A stretch of 58,232 nucleotides of DNA from Ruminococcus sp. (GTDB lineage: Bacteria; Bacillota; Clostridia; Lachnospirales; Lachnospiraceae), in contig JAHHTL010000010.1 in NCBI GenBank assembly GCA_020024635.1, positions 1 to 58,232 on the forward strand, written 5' to 3'. Position numbers and translations under genes: made by a program. The notes under the pieces were generated by a model that ran no database searches, was not told where the DNA came from, and was given only the letters and a program-made list of their open reading frames with translations. Shown piece after piece: positions 31,644 to 40,137 of the stretch. The stretch's first letter is position 1; each line of letters begins with the position of its first letter.

Positions 31644-32711
31644 ATGCAAAATATGGAGTTGTATTATGATTTTTCAGGGCAAAAATTTGGATATCCATTG
31701 AGTTTAAGTATGAATGGGTTTTCTAGAAATATTTTTTCCAAGCAATCAAGCCTTGAAATCTCTTATGTTCTAAAAGGAGTATATGAAGCGGTTACAACGA
31801 AGTTTTCCTATGTCCTAAAGGAAAGAGACATGATTGTGATCGCCCCCAATGATATCCATATGCTTCATAAAAAAGATGCGAAAGATGATGGGATTATATT
31901 GACGATTCACATTGATTTTAGCCGTATGACGGATGCGATGGCCGGAAATGTGAAAAGCGGATTTTCTACCGCAATTTGTACGGAAACGAAAAACAGAGAT
32001 TCTTATATTCAGCTTAGAAATAAAATCGGGGAGCTAGCAAAGGAATTAATGGCACAGAGAAATGATCTTTATCGTATGAACGTGATTATGATGCAAATTC
32101 TTTGGATTGCGGCAGCAAAAAATAAATTTTCTGTGGATGAGTTGCCTTTACATACGGATTATCATGAAAATTATATGAAAGCGATCAAATATATCGACTG
32201 TCATTTTAAAGAGAATTTAACACTGAGTGAAATCGCCAGACAGTTGTCTTTTAGCACCTCTTATACATCGAAACTTTTGAAAAGATATACGGGAATTCCG
32301 TTTGTAAAGTATTTAGCATATGTTAGAGTACGAGCTTCCTTAGAACAACTTTTGGAAGGAAGAGAAAGTATTGAAAAGATTGCGATTGAATGTGGAATGC
32401 CAAGTTCAAAAGCGTATACAACGATCTTTCGTGAACTGTATGGAATTGTGCCAAGTGCTTATCGAAAACAATTCCAAAATAACATGAAGTATAGTATCGA
32501 AGAAAAAACTCAAAAAATGGTTCTTGATCAGGAACAAAAGAAGCTTTTGTGGCATTTGCTAGAAGGAACAGAAGAAGTGATCTATGAAGATCAACAAATA
32601 TCGATTCAACAAAAGGGAGAGGAAGTTGTTCTAAAAATTGCAAATGGACAGGTAAAACTTGAACCCCTTCCAGAAGGGGGATTCAGCATAAGAATTCCAA
32701 AAGAGAAGTGA
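31644..32711 (+). CDS. AraC-family regulator with C-terminal extension
   Basis: About 355 residues: an N-terminal cupin-like domain ('ISYVLKGVYEAVTTKFSYVL', 'IAPNDIH'), a central AraC double HTH ('LTLSEIARQLSFSTSYTSKL', 'IAIECGMPSSKAYTTIFREL'), and about 70 further residues after the usual end ('GIVPSAYRKQFQ') that are predicted helical then beta-rich and unfamiliar to me. The ORF opens at ATG 31611, overlapping the minor pilin stop, but ATG 31644 has AAGGGTG upstream and fits the family start. It lies between the pilus genes and the enoate reductase gene and could control either. Confidence 0.83.
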   Translation: MQNMELYYDFSGQKFGYPLSLSMNGFSRNIFSKQSSLEISYVLKGVYEAVTTKFSYVLKERDMIVIAPNDIHMLHKKDAKDDGIILTIHIDFSRMTDAMAGNVKSGFSTAICTETKNRDSYIQLRNKIGELAKELMAQRNDLYRMNVIMMQILWIAAAKNKFSVDELPLHTDYHENYMKAIKYIDCHFKENLTLSEIARQLSFSTSYTSKLLKRYTGIPFVKYLAYVRVRASLEQLLEGRESIEKIAIECGMPSSKAYTTIFRELYGIVPSAYRKQFQNNMKYSIEEKTQKMVLDQEQKKLLWHLLEGTEEVIYEDQQISIQQKGEEVVLKIANGQVKLEPLPEGGFSIRIPKEK

Positions 32712-32881
32712 AAATCTTTTCTTTTCGGGGTTCTTTTTTGTCTTTTTTTTGACAAAATCAATGAGAGTTTGATAAAAATTGAACAAAATATGACGGGCGA
32801 TATCTATGTGAATGAGAGATTCTGAAATTTTAATGTGGTAGAATGAAAAGAAACACGAGAAGAAAAAGGAGAAAAGGAAAG

Positions 32882-34828
32882 ATGAATCAATATCCACATT
32901 TATTTTCACCAATTAAGATTGGAGAAACAACTGTAAAAAACCGCATTTTTATGCCACCAATTTCTACAAATTTGGCAGACAAAGGATATGTTACAGAAGA
33001 TTTGATCCAACACTACACAGCAAGAGCAAAAGGAGGGGTTGGCTTAATCGTTACGGAAGTAACAACAGTAGAACCGGTCTATACATATTTACCAGGGGAT
33101 ATGTCCATTTGTGATGATTCGTATATTCCAGGATGGAAAAAATTAGCAGAATCTGTACATCAGTATGGAGCAAAGATTCTTCCACAATTATTTCATCCAG
33201 CGTATATGGCATTTCCAATACCGGGTACTCCACGATTTATTGCACCATCTAACGTGGGACCGTATTATGCGAAGGAAGCTCCAAGAGCAGTCACAGTAGA
33301 GGAACTAAAGGTTATCATTCGCCAATTTGGAGAAGCTGCCGGAAGAGTGAAACAAGCTGGCGCAGATGGGGTGGAAATCCATGCAGCACATGCACATGGG
33401 CTTTTGGGTGGATTCCTCTCTCCACTATACAATAAAAGAACGGATCAATATGGTGGAGATATTGATGGGCGTCTTCGACTTACACTGGAAGTTGTAAAAG
33501 AAGTCAGAAACGTATGTGGGAAGGATTTTATCATTGATGTTCGTATTTCTGGAGACGAATATACAGATGGTGGTTTAAATTTAAACGATGCGATTTATGT
33601 ATCAAAACAATTAGAAAAAGCTGGAGTAGACTTTTTACATGTATCTGGAGGAACAACTGTTATGCGAGGAAGTTCCATTCCAGCGCCAGGAACCCCAATG
33701 GGATCCCATGTAAAAATGGCCGAAGAAATTAAGAAGTATGTCTCTATCCCAGTTGCAACAGTAGGAAGAATTACAGAACCATGGATCGCTGAAGAAATGA
33801 TTGCAAATGATCGTGCAGATATTTGTATGATTGGACGCGCGAATTTGTGTGATCCTGATTTCGTAGAAAAGGCACAGCATGAACAGGTGGATGAAATTCG
33901 TCCATGTATTGGATGTTTGCGTTGTTTAAATGGAATTATGTTTGGAAATCGAGTGGCATGTACGGTGAACCCTTCCTTAGAATTGGAAAATGAGGAAACA
34001 ATCACAGAGGCTTCTACGAAGAAAAATGTACTTGTCATCGGTGGCGGCCCGGCAGGAATGGAAGCGGCTTATGTAGCAAAAAAACGAGGACACCATGTAG
34101 TCTTATGTGAAAAAGATGACAGCTTAGGTGGATTAGTTCGTTTGGCGGCAGTACCAATTGCAAAACAAGATCTTACAAGATTGATCAAATATATGGAAAG
34201 AAAATTGCGTCAGATGAATGTGGAGGTCAGAGTAAACTGCACTGTCACACCAGAGATGCTAAAAACAGAATTTAAAGATTATGAAGTCATTGCAGGAACA
34301 GGGGCAATGCCAATCGTAATTTCTCCATTTACAGCATTTAAACAATGGATGACAGCAGATGATATTTTGGCAGGAAAATCTTTCCCAGGAAGAAAAATCG
34401 TGATCATCGGTGGAGGTTCTGTTGGATGTGAAACAGCAGATTATCTTGCACCACTTGTAAATGATTTATTCCCAAGAAACAGAGAAGTGACCATTTTGGA
34501 AATGGCTGCCGGAGTTATGTTAAATGAGTCAGGCCCAGGAAGAAGTTTACTTGTCCAAAGAATGATGGAAAAAGGGGTAGAAATCATTTGCAATGCAACG
34601 GTGGAACGTGTAGAAGAAGAGAAAATATTCTATAGTAAAAATGGACAAGAGTGTTGCATCGACGATGCCGACACATTGGTTTTTGCAGCAGGCTATAAAA
34701 TAGACAAAAACCTAGAAGAGATGTTAAGCGCCTGTGGCGTAAAATATCATATTGTAGGGGATGCTGAAAAACTAGGAAATATTAAAGATGCCATAAGACG
34801 TGGATATGAGGTTGCAAAAGAATTGTAA
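32882..34828 (+). CDS. NADH:flavin oxidoreductase / enoate reductase (OYE + Fe-S + FAD)
   Basis: A 648-residue flavoenzyme of the 2,4-dienoyl-CoA reductase/BaiCD-like type: an N-terminal FMN barrel ('LFSPIKIGETTVKNRIFMPP'), a 4Fe-4S motif 'CIGCLRC' plus a fourth Cys 11 residues on, and two Rossmann folds for FAD ('VLVIGGGPAGMEAA') and NAD(P)H ('KIVIIGGGSVGCETADY'). Such enzymes reduce activated C=C bonds of fatty acyl-CoAs, bile-acid intermediates, steroids or plant enoates. The substrate is unknown here. The segment 'HAAHAHGLLGGFLSP' lacks the tyrosine found in the usual 'HGYL' active-site motif. The ORF opens at 32843, but ATG 32882 follows GGAGAAAAGG and fits the family N-terminus. An extended -10 (TGG-TAGAAT, ending at 32843) lies upstream. 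Confidence 0.88.
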   Translation: MNQYPHLFSPIKIGETTVKNRIFMPPISTNLADKGYVTEDLIQHYTARAKGGVGLIVTEVTTVEPVYTYLPGDMSICDDSYIPGWKKLAESVHQYGAKILPQLFHPAYMAFPIPGTPRFIAPSNVGPYYAKEAPRAVTVEELKVIIRQFGEAAGRVKQAGADGVEIHAAHAHGLLGGFLSPLYNKRTDQYGGDIDGRLRLTLEVVKEVRNVCGKDFIIDVRISGDEYTDGGLNLNDAIYVSKQLEKAGVDFLHVSGGTTVMRGSSIPAPGTPMGSHVKMAEEIKKYVSIPVATVGRITEPWIAEEMIANDRADICMIGRANLCDPDFVEKAQHEQVDEIRPCIGCLRCLNGIMFGNRVACTVNPSLELENEETITEASTKKNVLVIGGGPAGMEAAYVAKKRGHHVVLCEKDDSLGGLVRLAAVPIAKQDLTRLIKYMERKLRQMNVEVRVNCTVTPEMLKTEFKDYEVIAGTGAMPIVISPFTAFKQWMTADDILAGKSFPGRKIVIIGGGSVGCETADYLAPLVNDLFPRNREVTILEMAAGVMLNESGPGRSLLVQRMMEKGVEIICNATVERVEEEKIFYSKNGQECCIDDADTLVFAAGYKIDKNLEEMLSACGVKYHIVGDAEKLGNIKDAIRRGYEVAKEL

Positions 34829-34863
34829 TAGGATGATTCTATGGTTAAAATAAACGGAGAACC

Positions 34864-34892
34864 TTGACAATTTTTAAATTTATACATAAAAT
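34864..34892 (+). promoter_or_regulatory. Aminotransferase promoter
   Basis: TTGACA (34864-34869), exactly 17 bp, TAAAAT (34887-34892). It places the aminotransferase in its own transcription unit. Confidence 0.8.
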
Positions 34893-34930
34893 AGCTATTA
34901 GTATGTGAAAAATAGAACAAGGAGGTCTCC

Positions 34931-36217
34931 ATGAAACCGTATAATAAATTATCGAAAGAAGAATTATTAACATTAAAGGGCAACTTAGAAAAACAGTTTG
35001 ACGATGTAAAGAAACAAGGGTTGAAGCTCGATATGTCTCGTGGAAAACCTTCAAAAGAACAGTTAGATCTTAGTACAGGTATGATGGATGTATTAAATAG
35101 TACATCCAATTTGACAGGGTCAGATGGTACCGATTGTAGAAACTATGGGGTACTGGACGGTATTTCAGAAGCAAGAAACTTACTTGCAGATATGTCAGAA
35201 GTTCCGGAGAGAAATATCATCATTTATGGGAATTCTAGTTTGAACGTTATGTTTGATACCGTGTCAAGAGCTATGACTCATGGAATCATGGGAAGTACCC
35301 CATGGTGTAAGTTAGACAGCGTAAAATTTCTATGTCCGGTACCAGGCTATGATCGTCATTTTGCAATCACAGAATTTTTTGGGATTGAGATGATAAATGT
35401 ACCTTTGTTGGAAACAGGACCAGATATGGATATGGTCGAGGAACTCGTATCAAAAGATGCAGCGATCAAAGGAATTTGGTGTGTTCCTAAGTATTCAAAC
35501 CCTACAGGGATTTCCTATTCTGATGAGACGGTAAGACGATTTGCACATTTGAAACCGGCAGCAGAAGATTTCCGAATTTTTTGGGATAATGCGTATTCGA
35601 TTCATCATTTGTATGAAGATGATCATGATGTGATTCTTGAAATTTTAAATGAATGCATCAAAGCAGGAAATCCAGATATGGTATTTAAGTTTATATCTAC
35701 GTCAAAGGTATCGTTTCCAGGCTCAGGAATTGCGGCGCTTGCAGCATCAAAGGGAAATCTAGAAGATGCAAGGCAGTATATGAAGATGCAAACCATTGGG
35801 CATGATAAATTAAATCAGCTTCGTCATGTGCGTTTCTTTAAAGATATGCAGGGGATGTATCATCAGATGGAAAAACATGCGGCAATCTTAAGACCAAAAT
35901 TTGAAAAGGTAATAGAAGTATTAGACAAAGAATTAGGAGGTCTTGAAATTGGAAGCTGGACAAGACCAAAGGGAGGATATTTTATTTCTTTTGATGGACT
36001 TGACGGCTCTGCCAAAGCGATTGTTGCCAAAGCAAAAGAGGCAGGGCTCATTATGACAGATGCTGGAGCCACCTATCCTTATGGAAAGGATCCCCATGAT
36101 AGTAATATTCGAATTGCGCCATCGTTCCCAACAGTAAAGGAACTAGAAGAGGCAGTTAAGATTTTTGTATTAAGTGTAAAACTTATAAGTATTGATCTTA
36201 TTTTACAGAACAAATAA
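34931..36217 (+). CDS. Class I aminotransferase (aspartate aminotransferase subgroup)
   Basis: A 428-residue fold-type I PLP enzyme related to the actinobacterial-type aspartate aminotransferases (MocR-like catalytic domain, no DNA-binding domain). It shows 'YGNSSLNVMFD' near residue 97, 'YSNPTG', the PLP-aspartate in 'IFWDNAYSIHH', the Schiff-base lysine in 'STSKVSFPGSG' and the carboxylate-binding arginine in 'NIRIAPS'. The likely reaction is aspartate/2-oxoglutarate transamination. Substrate range is inferred. The C-terminal tail after 'AVKIFVLSVK' is hydrophobic and slightly unusual. A consensus promoter precedes and a terminator follows, so it is monocistronic. AAGGAGG precedes the ATG. 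Confidence 0.9.
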   Translation: MKPYNKLSKEELLTLKGNLEKQFDDVKKQGLKLDMSRGKPSKEQLDLSTGMMDVLNSTSNLTGSDGTDCRNYGVLDGISEARNLLADMSEVPERNIIIYGNSSLNVMFDTVSRAMTHGIMGSTPWCKLDSVKFLCPVPGYDRHFAITEFFGIEMINVPLLETGPDMDMVEELVSKDAAIKGIWCVPKYSNPTGISYSDETVRRFAHLKPAAEDFRIFWDNAYSIHHLYEDDHDVILEILNECIKAGNPDMVFKFISTSKVSFPGSGIAALAASKGNLEDARQYMKMQTIGHDKLNQLRHVRFFKDMQGMYHQMEKHAAILRPKFEKVIEVLDKELGGLEIGSWTRPKGGYFISFDGLDGSAKAIVAKAKEAGLIMTDAGATYPYGKDPHDSNIRIAPSFPTVKELEEAVKIFVLSVKLISIDLILQNK

Positions 36218-36222
36218 GAAAA

Positions 36223-36257
36223 ACCCTTAGAGTCGAATTAGATTCTAAGGGTATTTT
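36223..36257 (+). terminator. Terminator after the aminotransferase gene
   Basis: ACCCTTAGA (36223-36231) pairs with TCTAAGGGT (36244-36252), extended by three inner pairs, and followed by ATTTT. Confidence 0.75.
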
Positions 36258-36282
36258 AACGAGAGGAATAGGGAAAACACAA

Positions 36283-37107
36283 ATGAATAACACAATTACT
36301 CCAACACAGATTCTAGAAAAGTATTCTGCAATTGGAGAGAAGAAGGCGAAAAGCTCGACACGAAAAATATGTTTGCTTGGAATTTTATCAGGGGTACTGA
36401 TTGCCTTTGGTTCTGTAGCGACCAATACTGCGGTGTATGGAATGAAAGATCCGTGGACAATAAAATTGATTTGCGGATTATTGTTTCCGTTTGGTCTTGG
36501 AATGGTTATCCTTTTAGGAGCGGAATTATTTACTGGAAATTGTTTGATTACAATTTCTGTTTTGGATAAGAAATGTACGGTTTTCAGTATGCTTCGCAAC
36601 TGGTGCATTGTTTATATAGGAAATTTTATAGGTTCTCTTATTGTCGCTATGGGATGTGCCTGGTTTGGACAGATGAATTATTCCAATGGACAATTGGCGG
36701 TTTATACAATGAAGTTGGCACAAAGTAAGTGTAACATTTCGTTTGCGAATGGGATTGTTCTTGGTTTTTTCTGTAATATACTTGTCTGCGTTGCCGTATT
36801 GATGGCGCTTTCTGCCAGTGATACAACAGGGCGAATTATAGGAGCTTATCTTCCAATTTGCTTTTTTGTATTAGCAGGATTTGAGCACTGTGTTGCAAAC
36901 ATGTATTACATATCTGCCGGACTTTTTGCAAAAATGGTTCCTCAGTATGCAGAAGCGGCAAGAGCGGCAGGAATTTCATTATCCGACTTAACGGTCTGGA
37001 AGTTTATTTTTGGTAATTTGTTTCCGGTTACCATAGGAAATATTTTAGGTGGTGTTGGAATAAGTTATTTGTTATGGCTCTGCCATTGTAAAAGAGAAGA
37101 GAAATAA
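36283..37107 (+). CDS. Formate/nitrite transporter (FNT) family channel
   Basis: A 274-residue, six-helix membrane protein of the FNT family (FocA/NirC/HSC). It carries 'GAELFTGNCL' at the first broken helix and 'FEHCVANMYYI' with the conserved pore histidine. Family members form pentameric channels for formate, nitrite, hydrosulfide or other small monovalent anions; in a fermenting anaerobe formate export is the simplest guess. It is enclosed between two terminators, so it is a single-gene unit. No clear consensus promoter was seen in the short gap. Confidence 0.92.
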   Translation: MNNTITPTQILEKYSAIGEKKAKSSTRKICLLGILSGVLIAFGSVATNTAVYGMKDPWTIKLICGLLFPFGLGMVILLGAELFTGNCLITISVLDKKCTVFSMLRNWCIVYIGNFIGSLIVAMGCAWFGQMNYSNGQLAVYTMKLAQSKCNISFANGIVLGFFCNILVCVAVLMALSASDTTGRIIGAYLPICFFVLAGFEHCVANMYYISAGLFAKMVPQYAEAARAAGISLSDLTVWKFIFGNLFPVTIGNILGGVGISYLLWLCHCKREEK

Positions 37108-37109
37108 AA

Positions 37110-37147
37110 AATCCCGGTCACTGTTATGAGTGGCTGGGATTTTTTTC
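37110..37147. terminator. Bidirectional terminator between FNT and YibE/F genes
   Basis: A 13-bp stem with two G-T pairs (37110-37122 with 37129-37141) followed by T6. A-rich sequence on the left serves the minus strand. The stem overlaps the last codons of the minus-strand gene. Confidence 0.8.
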
Positions 37148-37915
37148 GTTTTTGGAAAGGTTCCAGACTTCTTTGGAAATATAAAGTTTTGAGGAAAAGT
37201 AAGAAGTGATTGGGAGAATCAAAAGACAGCCAATCATGCTAAATGTAATACATGAGAAATCTTGAAGGAACGCTTTTGAATTTAAAATCTTGAAAAGAGA
37301 ATAGTGGTATTCCTGTAAATAAATCAGCAACAGGAGCGCTTCTCCAATATAGGCAAAAAATAAAGTGTTGACCGTTGTTGAGAGAATATCTTTCCCAATA
37401 CACATGCCGGAATGGAAAAGTTCTTTTTGGGTTCGGACTTTGGAAATCGCGATCTCATAAAGACCAGAGGAAATAGATACGGCAGTATCCATCACAGCGC
37501 CAAGTAAACCAATCAGAATCAGGCAGATGCTAACCTTATGCATATCTACGTTTACAACGAAAGAATAGAAAATAGTAAGTTCTCCTTTTAATTCGATTTC
37601 ATTTAAGCCTTCTAGGTGTAATCGGCTGCTAAAAAGAAAAACTACGACAAGCAGAAGCGTCATCACAACAGCAACGGATAAAAAAGCGGAATATGTTTTT
37701 AGATTTTTTCCGTTTTGATAAGTCAAGGTTAGACTATTTATAAGGAGTCCACCTAGAATGGTTACAAGATAAGGGTTGAAACCTGCTGACATCGACCAGA
37801 TCATAAAAAAGAAGGTGAGAAGGTTCCCAATGATGGTAAGCAAAGATACGACACCTCTATCGCCACCGATCAAAACAAGAAGAAGTAGTAAGATTAAGGC
37901 AAGAATCGAAATCAT
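37124..37915 (-). CDS. YibE/F-family membrane protein (second of pair)
   Basis: A 263-residue polytopic membrane protein (about seven helices) of the YibE/F family, with the family block 'IGLLGAVMDTAVSISSGLYEI' that also occurs in its neighbour ('GLGVIMDVSVSLCSSLYEL'). It lacks the extracytoplasmic N-terminal domain of the partner. Start ATG overlaps the partner's stop by four bases (37912-37915), so they are translationally coupled and probably form one complex. No biochemical function is established for the family to my knowledge. Confidence 0.88.
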   Translation of the reverse strand: MISILALILLLLLVLIGGDRGVVSLLTIIGNLLTFFFMIWSMSAGFNPYLVTILGGLLINSLTLTYQNGKNLKTYSAFLSVAVVMTLLLVVVFLFSSRLHLEGLNEIELKGELTIFYSFVVNVDMHKVSICLILIGLLGAVMDTAVSISSGLYEIAISKVRTQKELFHSGMCIGKDILSTTVNTLFFAYIGEALLLLIYLQEYHYSLFKILNSKAFLQDFSCITFSMIGCLLILPITSYFSSKLYISKEVWNLSKNEKNPSHS

Positions 37916-39051
37916 TTTTTATTCCTCCGTTTCAGTAAAAATAAACTCGAAAGTAGAATAGATATTGGAATTGCAAGCAATATTTGAATCGAGCCAAATA
38001 AAAAGCGACAAATTTCAAAAGGAATCTGAAGTTTGATGATGGTGATCAAGGAAATGTCGTTCTTCATTTTTAAGATGATCAGTGGCATAAGACCGCAGAC
38101 ATAGGTAAATAAAAGAACATTGATCATAGTTCCCATGATATCATAACCAATTTGCCGACCGGATAGAAAGAAATCTTTTAATGCAATATCCGGTGTCTTT
38201 CTGGCAAGTTCGTATAAAGAAGAACAAAGACTAACAGATACGTCCATAATTACGCCAAGACCAGCAAGTTCTACGCTGGCAAAAAAGATTTGTTCTAAAT
38301 CATGTCCACCGACAATGTAGTCTAATGCAGCATAGTCGATCTCCTCTCCATAGGTAAGTGCAAACTTAAACAGAAGGAAAGAAATCGTTAACGTTAAAAA
38401 GGTAGAGGACAGCGCTACAAAGGTACTTTTTTTGATTCCATTTGACAGCAATAAAGTGATACATGGAAATACAAAAATTAAAATGTTTGCAAGCAATAAA
38501 ATAGGGATCCCTTCTGAGTAAAAGTGAAGGGAAAGAATAAAAATACCAAGATTCAAAAGAGTGGTGAGTGTTACGAAAACCCCACGTTTTCCCGTAAGTA
38601 GCAGAATCAAATAAATAAAAAGTGCAAGGAGGATAAAGGTATAAGAATCTCGTTTTATTCCTTGAATGTTGCTAGAAACCAAAGAACCATCGGAACCAAG
38701 AGAGAGAAAAACTTTGTCACCACGGGCAAGTTTGACAGAGTCCATCTGGGAAAAGGAATACGAATTTTTTAATGAGATTATGGAACCTTTTTTGTCCGTA
38801 TTTAATAGTTTTACAGTCAATGTTTGAAGGTAGGATTTTTCTGTGATAGGAAAAGTGCCATTATTATGATTCGTCAGGGTTTTTTCTTGTTCTGTTTTCA
38901 CTTTGATGACTTTTCCAATAGGTGTTTTGTAACAAAAGTCATTATTTAAAAGAAAAATAATTGTTAAAACGAATATAATAGTTAAAAGTGTTTGCTTTGG
39001 ATAGGTTTTATAAAAGGTGTGGCATTGCTTTTTTATCGCTTTATAATTCAT
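37912..39051 (-). CDS. YibE/F-family membrane protein (first of pair)
   Basis: A 379-residue protein: an N-terminal membrane helix ('TLLTIIFVLTIIFLLNN'), an extracytoplasmic beta-rich segment (about residues 40-135, ending in 'ARGDKVFLSLGSDG'), then about seven helices including the family motif 'VELAGLGVIMDVSVSLCSSL'. The arrangement of a long then a short YibE/F gene with overlapping ends is characteristic of Firmicutes. Role unknown; transport is a guess. AAGGA lies seven bases before the ATG, and a strong promoter is upstream. Confidence 0.88.
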   Translation of the reverse strand: MNYKAIKKQCHTFYKTYPKQTLLTIIFVLTIIFLLNNDFCYKTPIGKVIKVKTEQEKTLTNHNNGTFPITEKSYLQTLTVKLLNTDKKGSIISLKNSYSFSQMDSVKLARGDKVFLSLGSDGSLVSSNIQGIKRDSYTFILLALFIYLILLLTGKRGVFVTLTTLLNLGIFILSLHFYSEGIPILLLANILIFVFPCITLLLSNGIKKSTFVALSSTFLTLTISFLLFKFALTYGEEIDYAALDYIVGGHDLEQIFFASVELAGLGVIMDVSVSLCSSLYELARKTPDIALKDFFLSGRQIGYDIMGTMINVLLFTYVCGLMPLIILKMKNDISLITIIKLQIPFEICRFLFGSIQILLAIPISILLSSLFLLKRRNKK

Positions 39052-39094
39052 AAATCATGTCCTTATTTAAAAAATTATATTGATTATTTTAGTC

Positions 39095-39123
39095 ATTATA
39101 GCAGACTTAAAAAAAAACAGCAA
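39095..39123 (-). promoter_or_regulatory. Promoter of the YibE/F pair
   Basis: On the minus strand, TTGCTG (39123-39118), 17-bp spacer, perfect TATAAT (39100-39095). The spacer holds a T9 run. Confidence 0.7.
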
Positions 39124-39204
39124 ATAAAGGAAAGAAGAAAGGATTGATTTTTGAGAAAAAAACTGGTAATGTTTTCATAAATAAACAAAGAAGGAGATTG
39201 AAAA

Positions 39205-39441
39205 ATGAAGAATTCCAGTCGTTTTTTTGAGAATAAAGATTGTGAATATTTTCCTTGTCACCAAGGTCTAAAAGAGTTTAATTGCCTTTTTTGTTACTGT
39301 CCATTTTACACGAAAGAGCAGTGTCCGGGAAATCCGACTTATTTTGAGGTGCAGGGAAACGTGACAAAAGATTGTAGCAATTGCATTTATCCACATTGCC
39401 CAAAAAATTATGATAAAATAATAGAACAACTGAGTAGATAA
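39205..39441 (+). CDS. Cysteine-rich small domain protein (zinc-ribbon-like)
   Basis: A 78-residue protein with ten cysteines: 'CEYFPCH', 'CLFCYCPFY', 'CPGNPTYFE', 'CSNCIYPHCPKNYD'. This matches the 'cysteine-rich small domain' family sometimes found beside cobalamin genes and thought to bind zinc or an Fe-S cluster. No cobalamin genes are in the window. AAGGAG precedes the ATG. The methionine sulfoxide reductase gene follows after 17 bases, so a shared redox or metal context is possible but unproven. Confidence 0.82.
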   Translation: MKNSSRFFENKDCEYFPCHQGLKEFNCLFCYCPFYTKEQCPGNPTYFEVQGNVTKDCSNCIYPHCPKNYDKIIEQLSR

Positions 39442-39458
39442 AGAGAGGAACGTGATTC

Positions 39459-39938
39459 ATGACAAAGACAGAAGCATATCAAAAAGCGGGAGAAGAGATT
39501 GTTAGAAGGCTGCAACAGGAGGATCATCTAATTGCAAATCTAGGCAATGTGTCGGCAATATTAAAGGAGTATATGGAAGATATTAACTGGGTTGGATTTT
39601 ATCTTTTTACACAGAACCAGTTGATATTAGGACCATTTCAGGGAAGAGCAGCTTGTACGAGAATTGGAATCGGAAAGGGTGTTTGTGGAACTTCATTTCA
39701 GGAGGGGGTTACCAAAATTGTTCCGGATGTAGAGAAATTTCCAGGGCACATTGCATGTGATAGTCGGTCAAAATCAGAAATTGTAATTCCAATGATTTTT
39801 GAAGGGAAAAAAATAGGAGTTTTAGATATAGACAGTCCGATTTATCACAGATTTGATGCAACAGACCAAGCATTTCTTGAAGAACTTGTGGAGTGGATTG
39901 TTCAGTCTTGCAAGATCAATGAAAATGAAAAAGGGTGA
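39459..39938 (+). CDS. Free methionine-(R)-sulfoxide reductase (GAF domain)
   Basis: A 159-residue single-GAF-domain enzyme of the fRMsr (YebR/MsrC) family, which reduces free Met-R-sulfoxide in the cytoplasm. The three catalytic/resolving cysteines are present with family spacing: C66 ('LGPFQGRAAC'), C76 ('GKGVCG') and C100 ('FPGHIACDS'). The N-terminal 'NWVGFY' and 'SKSEIVIPM' are also conserved. It is an oxidative-damage repair gene in the same unit as the Cys-rich small protein. Confidence 0.94.
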   Translation: MTKTEAYQKAGEEIVRRLQQEDHLIANLGNVSAILKEYMEDINWVGFYLFTQNQLILGPFQGRAACTRIGIGKGVCGTSFQEGVTKIVPDVEKFPGHIACDSRSKSEIVIPMIFEGKKIGVLDIDSPIYHRFDATDQAFLEELVEWIVQSCKINENEKG

Positions 39939-39997
39939 TAGAAAAACCATAAATACGAAACACAAAGGTGCAAAAGTATGGGATTCACATGAGGGGA

Positions 39998-40030
39998 AAT
40001 GCAGTGCCTAAAACGGGCATTGCATTTTTT
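39998..40030 (+). terminator. Terminator before the two-component system
   Basis: AATGCAGTGCC (39998-40008) pairs with GGCATTGCATT (40016-40026) with one G-T pair, followed by TTTT. Confidence 0.85.
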
Positions 40031-40045
40031 GCGAATAACATGTGA

Positions 40046-40113
40046 TTAAGAAACTTTTAAGAAATATCGCAAGTCTTTTTTTAGCTCTATGTATTAAAGT
40101 ATTGTCATAGAGC
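40046..40113 (+). promoter_or_regulatory. Response-regulator promoter region: 11-bp direct repeat and hairpin
   Basis: TTAAGAAA occurs at 40046 and 40057, exactly 11 bp apart, as expected for an OmpR/PhoB-type binding site, so autoregulation is likely. Downstream, GCTCTATG (40084-40091) pairs with CATAGAGC (40106-40113) in what would be the start of the leader. No good -35 box is present and the -10 is unclear (TATTAA at 40092 is one candidate). Confidence 0.55.
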
Positions 40114-40137
40114 AAAGGATAAAAGGAGTGAAATACA

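Noticed and set aside
32659..32740. CCCCTTCC-AGAAGGGG hairpin and GAACCCC/GGGGTTC pairing at the end of the AraC gene as a terminator
   Set aside because: The compact hairpin is inside the coding sequence and the outer arms are about 60 bases apart. The T-run at 32730 makes termination possible, but the pairing is not convincing enough to list.
32758..32790. TTGACA near 32758 as the -35 box of the enoate reductase gene
   Set aside because: The -10 match (TAAAAA) needs an 18-bp spacer and is poor. The extended -10 at 32835-32843 is closer to the gene; neither is certain.
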